Origin: Saturnia japonica
Lineage: Eukaryota > Arthropoda > Insecta > Lepidoptera > Saturniidae
Assembly (NCBI GenBank): GCA_033032175.1
Contig: JAVKPJ010000073.1
Location: 1 to 64,000 of the forward strand
DNA length: 64,000 bases
Direction of reading: 5' to 3'
Shown here: positions 1-7,516 of the stretch, one piece after another
Position numbering within the stretch: position 1 is the first letter of the stretch
Layout of the letters: each line of letters starts with the position of its first letter
Position numbers and translations under genes: made by a program
Notes under the pieces: generated by a model
The model's database searches: none
The model's input: only the letters and a program-made list of their open reading frames with translations
What the model was told of the DNA's origin: nothing

Positions 1-844
1 TATCCGGCACTACTTGCGACGAAGGCGGCACAGGAGGAACCTCCACCCGACTGCGCAGTGAGGAGAGCTCCGCCTTCAGATCATCGATCTCCCGACGGAG
101 CCTCCCCGTCTCGCGCCGGAGGAGGAGGGTCTCCTCCGCCACCGTTCGTGCAAGAGCGGTGGCAGTCACCTCTTGGAGGATCCAGGCTGCCTCCTTCAAA
201 TGTTTGACATAAGTACCCTTAAGGTTGCCAGAATTTTTGGCAACCTTAAGGATCTCATCCGTCTGCTCTTTAGCAAGGGCTCTCAAACTGTCTGGGTCGA
301 GAAGCTCGATCCCGTCGAGAACCCTCACATCCGCGACAGCGACCACTTCATCGGTGCAGGCCGATTCAACAACAGGACATATTGACCTGCATACTTCTCC
401 CCCAACAGATTCCGCCCGCGTTTTCCCAGCAGATGTGCCAGGGTCCCGGGCTTTACCCCTCATGGCTGTTGAGACCTTGCCAGGGGCCACACCGATCGCA
501 CCACCTTTGCCGTCATGTGACCGCTTTCGCTTTTCCGAAATAGTCACGGACAATGAACTCTCGCAGGTCTCTGCCCAATGGTGGACAGCGAACTTGTCCA
601 GCGAGAGATCCCTCTCAAGCCGTACAGTAGGCTGTGCAGAGTCCAGATTAGCTTGTTCCAAAGTCGTCGTATTATCGCCAGAATCGGTTTTCCGTGTTCT
701 TGCCAAAGTCGTTGTATTCTTATCCGAATCGCGCAAAATTTTGCCCCCCCCAGACACGGTGGGGCAGCCCGAGCTACGCTCGGGGAGGGATTCTCCTTCC
801 GGGTACCCTCCTGGGGTAATAACTTTTTTGATTTTGCGTCCATC
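1..844 (-). pseudogene. ORF1 (gag) N-terminal part, frameshifted, runs off window
   Basis: Likely start is the ATG at 842-844 (MDAKSKKLLPQEGT), the position used by ORF1 in E9, E12 and E13. The structured module at 733-817 is one base shorter than in intact copies (one G missing in the variable arm), so the start frame leaves the gag frame inside it. Downstream the gag frame is open to the window edge: the SxxRKRSHD region near 480-540, the SGNLKGTYVK stretch near 190-250 and a charged helix (RRETGRLRRE) near 60-130 all match ORF1 of E9. Role as in E10 ORF1: RNA-binding gag-like protein. Whether the shift is real or is bypassed by a later start cannot be told. Confidence 0.7.
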
Positions 845-1081
845 TTCAATCCCCCTATCCGTCTAGTTTGCGGTACGCCTGCCGGAACCGGTATAAAAGC
901 TACCCATCCCGCCAGCCGCTGTCCGGAACTGGGCCCTTGGGGCTCAAATTGAGCCCTCATCGGCCCCAGCCCGGTACTGAGTGCGCCGCGCACATGCCAC
1001 ACCCAGGAGCTTTTAACGGCCCTCCAGCCAGCGCCCCTCCATGGTCCCCTCTGATAAGCAGAGGGATACCAGGAGGAGCGC

Positions 1082-1158
1082 GTCAGATATTAGCCGCCGA
1101 CCAAAGTGGTCGACGTTGCCCGGGGTGCACCACGAGGAGGTTTCTGACATCGCACCCC
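1082..1158 (-). ncRNA. candidate HDV-like self-cleaving ribozyme (E1 5' end)
   Basis: Read on the - strand from 1158: P1 GGGGUGC pairs with GCACCCC, P2 GUCAGA with UCUGAC, P3 ACC/GGU closes loop UCCUCGU, then GGGCAAC, P4 GUCGACC/GGUCGGC, and joining segment GGCUAAUA with the CUAA expected around the catalytic C. The first paired G follows the telomeric ..TTAGGTT directly. Confidence 0.75.
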
Positions 1159-1175
1159 AACCTAACCTAACCTAA

Positions 1176-1177
<2 letters not shown>
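1159..1177 (-). repeat. TTAGG telomeric repeat tract
   Basis: About 3.5 units of CCTAA on +, between the 5' end of E1 and the poly(A) of E2. Confidence 0.95.
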
Positions 1178-1242
<65 letters not shown>

Positions 1243-1243
<1 letters not shown>

Positions 1244-1323
1244 GTGGAGAAACCCTTCATGGGTACACACTCGCCCGGGGGGACGAGTGGTTATGTGAGA
1301 CTCCTACTCACTAAAACTCCACG
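1243..1323 (-). ncRNA. 3'-terminal three-stem RNA structure, gag-only type
   Basis: Just upstream of the poly(A) the RNA forms closing stem CGUGGAG/CUCCACG (1317-1323 with 1243-1249), hairpin GUGAG/CUCAC (1295-1299 with 1307-1311) and hairpin CACUCG/CGAGUG (1268-1273 with 1284-1289). The same element is at 16540-16620 (E5), 19546-19626 (E8), 22328-22408 (E9), 37770-37850 (E12), 57813-57893 (E16) and 60642-60722 (E17). Likely the recognition site for the reverse transcriptase; see the other three types at 4029, 17721 and 25108. Confidence 0.8.
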
Positions 1324-1578
1324 GTGTACCATCGGCCGCCATAGTGGGGCGCGCGGGCACTGCGGTGTGCAATCAGCCGCGTTGCCCCGGCGGCCGGCCC
1401 CAATCGGGCCCCGGCGCTAAAGAGAGACAGTCTGGTACAACCCCAACTGTCTCCCAGACGGCTGAACCAGTGCAATGGAAAGACGGGCCCCCCGACCCGT
1501 CTCCCCTTGGTTCAGCAAAGGTGAAGGAAGGAGGCGAAAAACACTCCCTCCTAACACCCAACGTCTACGCTACCCCCC

Positions 1579-3646
1579 CTACAGAGGTGGTGGTGCAGGC
1601 GGTGCCCTTCCTCTCTTTTCAGGGGGCCTACATTGGGCGCCCCCCATGTAGTGCCCCGCCGGCCTTCCGGCGTCGGCACACAAGGCGCAGTGCAGCTTTT
1701 CAGCAGTGCACGCTTGCGCCTTGTGGCCAGGCTCTCCGCATCGGAAGCACAGTGCTCCTCTATTGACCGCCGTTGATGGGCAGAGCGGACGCGTGTGGCC
1801 TACCTCCATGCAGCGGTAACACCGCATGGGCCCACCCTCCAGGAGGCGCACACGAGCCGCACTCCACCCGACCAGGAGGCGACCCGCCTCCACCACCACC
1901 TTGGCAGCGGCTACAGGTAACGCAAGATGGACTGCGCCGCTGCCCCTGCCATAGGTGTTAATAGAGCCAGCCCTGATAAGAGCTGGCTCACAACTTCCCT
2001 TAGTCGCTGCAGCCGCAACGACTTCCTCCACCGAGACGGATTCATCCAGTCCTATGACTCGGATATGGGCCCTTTTAACGGGCCGAGTCACCACAGCCAA
2101 CCCCGACAACTCTTCCTGGAGGCGCTCCGCCAGCCTATCGGCCTGCTCCGAACTTTGATCCCCCCGAATCTCTACGATCCTAGATCCAGTGACAGAGGGG
2201 CGCCACGAGAAATCCTCTATACCGAGCTCTGCCATACTCACTCGGTCCCTCGCTTCTAAAAGAGCGTCCTTATAGCTAAATCCCTCCGCCACAGCTCCCG
2301 GCTGCAGCGTAATAACAACCGCAAGCCGAGCGCGGTGTCGAAGGGAGCTTCGCCCTTGGTTTAGGCTTAGGCTTGCCTCCAGGTGGGATGGAAGCCGCTA
2401 CCATCGGAGCCTTAGTGGGCTTCTTGTTTCGGCGTCGGCGACGAGCTACAATTGTCCACTCCCCGTCAGGCATCACTGGAGGAGCAGGAGCAGGAGCGGA
2501 TCCAGGGAGCGGTTCGCAGTGTACTCCCTTCGGACCGGTAGTCACCGCAGGGAGAGACCTTGTCAACTTAGGTCCTGCAGTCTTAGCCCTAACAGGCTTG
2601 GGAACTGTGGGCCCGGGAGTCGCCTTGCGGTTTGCATTCAAGGGTGGGCGGACCACCTTAGCGGGCAGGAGACGGTCTCCCAACGCCTCAATCTGGGCGG
2701 ACATTGCCTCACCCAAGGAGAGCCGAAGCGACCGCTCCATGCGAACCATGTGATCCGCCAATACGTCTTGCACGTTCTGCGGCAAAGTTTGTTCTTCCTG
2801 ACTGGAAGACTCCGGCCGCAGTGCCGGCACTGGTGGCAGAGGTAGAGCATCGGCCCTGCCACGTAGAGCAGCGAGCTCCGCCTTCAGCTCTACCACTTCT
2901 TCGCGAAGCTTCCGCGTTTCTCGCCGCAAGAGTAAAGTCTCTTCTGCCACCGTGCGCCTAAGCGCAGTTGCCGTCACCTCCTGGAGGGTTCTAGCTGCCT
3001 CCTTCAGCGCCTTTATGCACGTACCCTTGAGGTTGCTAGACACTCTGCATACCTCAAGGATAGTGTCAACTTTACTTGTCGCCAGAGCCCTCAGGCTCTC
3101 CGGGTCGAGAGCCTCAAAGTCTAGAGGTGGCTCTGCAGGTAACTTCTGCAGAGTGTTACCGCGGACAGAGGAACTCTCATCACGCGACTCAACCCCACCC
3201 CCTGGAACACTCGTTGACCTAGTTGAACCACCCCGGTCACGTGCTCTTCCTCTCTGGGCCGTTGTTACCTTACTAGGCGTAGCGTCCCCACCAGTAACAC
3301 CCGGTTTATCTTCATGTGTCCGCTTCCTGTCAGACACAGCTTCCGTCGTTGTAATATCGGGGCTCTCAGACCAGTGTCTGACCGAAAAACGGTCCAGTGA
3401 GAGATCCCTGAGAATCCGAACAACAGGCTGATCAGTAGCCAGTGTGCGTTTGTCCGTAGTCGTCATTTTCTTGATGGAATCGGTTTCCCGTGTTCTTGCC
3501 GTAGTCGTAGTTTTATCGGAGTCGCGCAAAATTTTGCCCCCCCAGAGAAACGTGGGGCAGCCCGAGCTATGCTCGGGGAGGGATTCTCCCTTGCGGGTAC
3601 CCTCCTGGGGTATTAAACTTTTTAACTTTGCCTTGTCCATCATCAT
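1579..3646 (-). pseudogene. ORF1 (gag-like zinc-knuckle protein), one frameshift
   Basis: Two overlapping open segments (2276-3646 and 1579-2292) together make ~689 codons. The N-terminal part has the LPQEGT...SGCPTF module, a SLDRFSVRHW motif and a coiled-coil-like helix (LLLRRETRKLREEV). The C-terminal part has the conserved domain and three zinc knuckles: CYRCMEVGHTRPLC, CFRCGEPGHKAQAC and a longer CALC...H...C. The frame is lost near 2325, where E2 reads GCAAGCCG on + and E17 reads GCAGCCG, a one-base insertion that could be decay or a sequencing error. Expected role is binding of element RNA and targeting to telomeres, inferred from R1-clade ORF1 proteins. Confidence 0.85.
3526..3611 (-). 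ncRNA. structured module at ORF1 start (single-copy form)
   Basis: A three-way-junction fold: outer stem CCCCAG/CUGGGG, a 7-bp triloop hairpin CCCGAGC-AUA-GCUCGGG, and arm GGAGGG/CCCUCC capped by a small variable hairpin. It encodes LPQEGTRKGESLPEHSSGC. Seventeen copies occur in the window: 733-817, 3526-3611, 9616-9702, 9841-9929, 21836-21921, 24602-24692, 30816-30902, 36994-37081, 37225-37316, 40036-40122, three in 46211-46723, 53380-53467, 53611-53702, 60116-60203 and 62917-63003. The hairpin stem covaries between copies (CUCGGG, CCCGGG, CUUGGG arms with matching partners). It is absent from E4. Confidence 0.75.
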
Positions 3647-3875
3647 ATTTCAATCCTTCTAGTTCGCAGTACGCCTGCCGGGATCGGTATAAAACAACCG
3701 ATCCCGCCAGCCGCTACCCGGAACTGGGCCCTTGGGCTCAAACTGAGCCCTCATCGGCCCCAGCCCGGTACTGGGTGCGCTGCTCACACGCCACACCCAG
3801 GAGCTTTTAATGGCCCTCCAGCCGGCGCTCCTCCACAGTCCCTTCTGCTAAGCAGAGGGGTACCGGGAAGAGCGC

Positions 3876-3952
3876 GTCAGATATTAGCCGCCGACCAAAC
3901 TGGTCGACGTTGCCCGGGGTGCACCACGAGGAGGTTTCTGACATCGCACCCC
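3876..3952 (-). ncRNA. candidate HDV-like self-cleaving ribozyme (E2 5' end)
   Basis: Best-resolved copy. From the 5' end on the - strand: P1 3952-3946 with 3922-3916 (GGGGUGC/GCACCCC), P2 3942-3937 with 3881-3876 (GUCAGA/UCUGAC), P3 3935-3933 with 3925-3923 around loop UCCUCGU, GGGCAAC at 3915-3909, P4 3908-3902 with 3896-3890, then GGCUAAUA with the putative catalytic C at 3887. Order and joining sequences match the nested double pseudoknot of hepatitis delta-type ribozymes, known from other non-LTR elements such as R2. Cleavage would free the element exactly at the TTAGG junction. Confidence 0.85.
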
Positions 3953-4001
3953 AACCTAACCTAACCTAACCTAACCTAACCTAACCTAACCTAACCTAAC
4001 C
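3953..4001 (-). repeat. TTAGG telomeric repeat tract
   Basis: Nearly ten uninterrupted CCTAA units on + between E2 and E3. Confidence 0.97.
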
Positions 4002-4028
4002 TTTTTTTTTTTTTTTTTTTTTTTTTTA

Positions 4029-4116
4029 CATGGGGAAATCCTGCATTGGATACACCTCCCGCTATCGGGGGACAGCGAGAGGGTTATGCCGGACTCTTAC
4101 CGGCTAAAACCCCATG
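4029..4116 (-). ncRNA. 3'-terminal three-stem RNA structure, CAUGGGG type
   Basis: Closing stem CAUGGGG/CCCCAUG (4116-4110 with 4035-4029), hairpin GCCGG/CCGGC, and a 9-bp hairpin CCUCUCGCU/AGCGGGAGG (4082-4074 with 4063-4055). The last has a U-G pair that exists only in the - strand RNA (C-A on the + strand), which supports folding of the sense transcript. Other copies: 10369-10456 (E4), 54127-54214 (E15), 63408-63495 (E18). Confidence 0.8.
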
Positions 4117-4349
4117 GCCGCATCAGCGCGTATGTGAACAGGGTCGCGGGAAAGGCGGTAAGCAAACGACCGCTACCCTGCTCACGCGCTTGGGTCACCA
4201 GTAGATGGAATAAACGGGGACCCCCGTCTCGGGGAGAGACGTCTCCTCTCCCAAGCTTCTTCTAGAAGCAGCGGCAACCCGTGCTTCTCCTTCACGGGAC
4301 CTCCGTTACACGGCAATGGACGCCCCCGCATCCATCGCCTGGAGGTTTA

Positions 4350-7300
4350 TTATGGAGGCATCTGGTGAAATCTGCCTCCACCCCTTCTTCCGCGACCGGA
4401 TCTCCTACGACGGTCCATAGGTGCATCGACCGCTCTCTCCCTTTCCCTTTCCGCTTCTTCCTTGCGTGATAGAACGGTCTCACAAAATGAGACGACTGCA
4501 TTCCATGACCTCTCTCCACCAACCATGGATTGAACCACAGCCGGTAGAGAGAGATCATTATCCACAATAGACGCTAGTGCAGTACGCTCTTCAGCCCACG
4601 CTGGGCATAGCTGGAACGTGTGCTGGGCTGTGTCTAGTTCGCTATCACAGTGGTGACATCTGGGTGTTGACTCCTTTCTGACAATCTGGTGTAAGTATTT
4701 GCCAAAACAGCCGTGGCCAGTCAGAATCTGTACTAGCCGGAAAGTAAGCGATCCGTGCGCTCTGTTCACCCATGCCCAGAACACTGGGCGGACTGCATCA
4801 ATTGTAACGTGGCCAGCACTAGGTAAGGCCAAATCCTCTTGCCATGATCGCAGCATCGCCTCCCTTAGATGGCTTCTACGCATTTCCTTTTCTCTCTGAG
4901 CAATGTTCTCGCCCCGAGCAGCCCTCTCGGCGCACCAGTTATAGAGCTCAGCATGTGAGTGAGCAACGAGCTGCCAAGGCGGCGTGCACGCCAGCAGGCA
5001 CGCAGCCTCATAAGACACCGTGCGATAACCACGAATAACCCTGAGTGCCATCAACCGCTGCAATTTTCGCAAAATGGCGACACTTCCCGATGTCAAGGAG
5101 CCATGCCAAACTGGGGCCCCATACAGAGCCATCGATTGCACTACTACCATATATAGGGAACGGCATCCGGCACCAGTTCCACCAAGATTGGGCAAAAGGC
5201 CTGCAAGCGCAGAAGCACAGCGCATAACCTTAGGGCCCAGCAGACGGAAATGCTCCTCAAACTTCCAACGACTATCTAATGTAAGTCCTAAATACTTCAT
5301 TTTGGAGCCCACATCAATGCGGACTCCACCGACAATTATGTGTGTGTCCAAAGGAGGTGCTCTTCGAGGCCCGTGAAAACATATAGCTTCCGTTTTGTTG
5401 AGAGCCACCTCAAGCCCAAGTAGCCGGATCCTTCGAACCACCTGTGCCACACTCACCGTGCCTAATCGTATGGCGTCCCGGACAGTTTTACCGCGCGCAG
5501 TCACAAGGGTATCATCGGCGTAACATGTAACAGCAGCACCAGGCAGTAGTACGCCACGCAGTACCCAATCATACCCGATGTTCCACAGGAGTGGGCCAAG
5601 TACTGACCCCTGTGGAACACCGCGCGAAATCCCTCTCTGATGGGTTCGTCCATCCTGTCCGACGTATGTTACATGTCTACCTTCTAAGTAGGACCCGATT
5701 AAACGACGCAGATATAAAGGTACCCCATGGTACTTCAGTCCCTCCATGATACATTCCCAGGGGAGGCTGTTGAAAGCGTTGGCTATGTCCAATGACACAG
5801 CCAACAGCACTCCACCCTGGGAAACTGCTTCATCCGAGAGGGCCTTAACGCGTAAAATCGCGTCGATCGTCGAACGGCCCTTTCTGAAACCAAACTGCAC
5901 CGCTGAGAGGTCAGGCCCTATCCCGACCAGATGTTGAGCCAGCCGCCGCACAATGATTCGCTCAAACAACTTTCCAACCTCGTCCAGCAAGACTATTGGA
6001 CGGTAAGCTGATGGAGAGTCTGCAGCGCGTCCCTGCTTCCGTAAGAGAACAAGCCGGCCTATTTTCCATTGGGGAGGAAACTGTCCTGTCTCTAGACAGC
6101 CGTTAAACAGCCGTCTGAGTCTCTCCTCCAATTCGTCAATTACAAGAACCCAGACGCGGCCTGGAACTCCGTCAGGCCCCGGAGCAGTGTTTTTCGCTCG
6201 GAGCCGTCTCACGGCCACGTCTAGTTCTGCTTCAGTCACTGGAGGCACACCTTCGGCAGCGTTTGATCCCGAAAAACTGGTCAAGGCCCTAAAAGGTGGC
6301 GAGTACTCCGTCCTTTGCGGGAACAACGAGGACATTATATTCTCCAGTAGCAAGGGTTCGAGACTCTGAGTGATCGGGGGAGCCCAGGGGCGTAGAAAAC
6401 CCAACACCATACGGTAGGGGCGTCCCCACGGATCACCGTCCAGAGTCTCCATAAGCTCTTCCCTCGCCCTAGCTTTAGCTCTTTTAATGGCAATCTGGAG
6501 AGCCTTCTTAGCATCCTTATAGCCTGTGTATAGTTGTGCCTCAACAGTCGCATCCCGACCCTGTCGAATTCTACGGTGTCTGGCATATTGGCGTCTCGCG
6601 GCTACGCACGAAACCCGCAATTGTGAAATTTTCTGAGACCACCAATACACCTGTCGCCTAGGAGGCCGAGCCCGAGCCCTGGGCATGGCGGCGTCACAGA
6701 TGCGCGTCATGGTTCCCCGGAACCAGTCCACCTCTCTAGCGACGTCCACAGGTCCGTCCGGTAGTGGTGGCCAGGATGCAACTATCGAAGCCTCAACCAC
6801 GATGTCTCTATTCAAGTTTTTTAGGACCCACTTGGGGGTCGATGTCGAATCCGGGTTTGGGACTGGGGTCGTTGGTAAGAAGCAGACATCAAACCTGATG
6901 TAGAGATGGTCTGATAGGGTTTCAGTGTCCTCCACGACTTTCCAATCCCTTATACGTCTTGCAACAGCAGGGGAGGCAAATGTAAGGTCAACAATGGACC
7001 CTCCCTGCTGTCGCACACAGGTATTCGCCGAGCCTCTGTTGATGACAGAGAGGCCGGTGACTATTGTCCATTCATGTAATGCCCTGCCCCGCCCATCGGT
7101 GACAGGTGATCCCCACACCGATGACTTGGCGTTAAAATCCCCTGCCAACAAGACAGGACAGGGTAAAGTCTGTCCGATAAAAGCTCCAAGATCGCTGAGG
7201 AATGTTTCGAACTCAGCAAGGGTCCTGTTGGGTGAAAAATATACTCCAATGACTACTATCTGCCCCCATTGAGCCGCAACGTAGCCGGAGCCCTTCCTTT

Positions 7301-7508
7301 TTATAGTCAGAATAGGAGTTCCGACTGACGGCACAGAGACAATGGCTACTGTGCCCGTCACATCCCCAACCCAGTTATCCCTGGGAGGGACATAGTAGGG
7401 CTCAGCCACCACCGCCATCTGAATCGACCACTCGGCCATAGTTTGAACCAAAATATCCTGAGCCACAGCCGAGTGATTGATGTTAGCCTGGAGGAACTTA
7501 TGGGCCAT
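4350..7508 (-). CDS. ORF2: endonuclease / reverse transcriptase (1052 aa)
   Basis: Predicted to nick telomeric DNA and copy element RNA onto it by target-primed reverse transcription. The APE-like endonuclease at the N terminus shows QANIN (Asn9), AVVAEPY (Glu36), GDFNAKS and SDH. Reverse transcriptase motifs: LDIANAF (Asp near 574), GVPQGSVLGPLLWNI, and YADD near 661-664. A CX2CX8HX4C motif (CHHC...QHTFQLC) lies near 945-965, typical of R1-clade ORF2. Length fits the R1/TRAS/SART range. The start ATG follows the ORF1 stop (TAG) by 8 nt, so translation probably depends on ribosomes that have finished ORF1. Apparently intact. Confidence 0.93.
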   Translation of the reverse strand: MAHKFLQANINHSAVAQDILVQTMAEWSIQMAVVAEPYYVPPRDNWVGDVTGTVAIVSVPSVGTPILTIKRKGSGYVAAQWGQIVVIGVYFSPNRTLAEFETFLSDLGAFIGQTLPCPVLLAGDFNAKSSVWGSPVTDGRGRALHEWTIVTGLSVINRGSANTCVRQQGGSIVDLTFASPAVARRIRDWKVVEDTETLSDHLYIRFDVCFLPTTPVPNPDSTSTPKWVLKNLNRDIVVEASIVASWPPLPDGPVDVAREVDWFRGTMTRICDAAMPRARARPPRRQVYWWSQKISQLRVSCVAARRQYARHRRIRQGRDATVEAQLYTGYKDAKKALQIAIKRAKARAREELMETLDGDPWGRPYRMVLGFLRPWAPPITQSLEPLLLENIMSSLFPQRTEYSPPFRALTSFSGSNAAEGVPPVTEAELDVAVRRLRAKNTAPGPDGVPGRVWVLVIDELEERLRRLFNGCLETGQFPPQWKIGRLVLLRKQGRAADSPSAYRPIVLLDEVGKLFERIIVRRLAQHLVGIGPDLSAVQFGFRKGRSTIDAILRVKALSDEAVSQGGVLLAVSLDIANAFNSLPWECIMEGLKYHGVPLYLRRLIGSYLEGRHVTYVGQDGRTHQRGISRGVPQGSVLGPLLWNIGYDWVLRGVLLPGAAVTCYADDTLVTARGKTVRDAIRLGTVSVAQVVRRIRLLGLEVALNKTEAICFHGPRRAPPLDTHIIVGGVRIDVGSKMKYLGLTLDSRWKFEEHFRLLGPKVMRCASALAGLLPNLGGTGAGCRSLYMVVVQSMALYGAPVWHGSLTSGSVAILRKLQRLMALRVIRGYRTVSYEAACLLACTPPWQLVAHSHAELYNWCAERAARGENIAQREKEMRRSHLREAMLRSWQEDLALPSAGHVTIDAVRPVFWAWVNRAHGSLTFRLVQILTGHGCFGKYLHQIVRKESTPRCHHCDSELDTAQHTFQLCPAWAEERTALASIVDNDLSLPAVVQSMVGGERSWNAVVSFCETVLSRKEEAERERERAVDAPMDRRRRSGRGRRGGGRFHQMPP

Positions 7509-7516
7509 ATTAATTC

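Larger units (their letters stand above)
1..1158 (-). mobile_element. E1: 5' part of telomeric non-LTR retrotransposon
   Basis: The 5' leader and the first ~280 codons of ORF1 are visible; the rest runs off the left edge. The leader (about 845-1158) is of the same type as in the gag-only elements E2, E8, E9, E12, E16 and E17, including the HDV-like ribozyme at the extreme 5' end, so E1 is probably another gag-only copy, but its 3' half is not seen. The 5' end joins TTAGG repeats at 1158/1159. Confidence 0.85.
1178..3952 (-). mobile_element. E2: gag-only telomeric retrotransposon
   Basis: Complete ends: poly(A) 1178-1240, 3' UTR 1241-1578, ORF1 1579-3646, 5' leader 3647-3952 with ribozyme at 3876-3952. 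No ORF2 lies between the ORF1 stop and the poly(A), only ~340 nt of 3' UTR. The 3' half (about 1500-2330) is almost the same sequence as in E17, whereas the ORF1 N-terminal half is clearly different, so E2 looks like a recombinant of two gag-only copies. Confidence 0.9.

Noticed and set aside
890..900. TATAAAAG on + in the gag-only leader as an antisense promoter
   Set aside because: It changes to CATAAAAG or TATGAAG in other copies and has no further promoter context visible.
1178..1240. Poly(T) tracts as + strand low-complexity repeats or terminators
   Set aside because: They are the poly(A) tails of - strand retrotransposons, always between the 3' UTR and CCTAA repeats.
3953..4001. CRISPR-like or satellite array
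   Set aside because: The 5-bp CCTAA unit with flanking site-specific retrotransposons identifies telomeric DNA.
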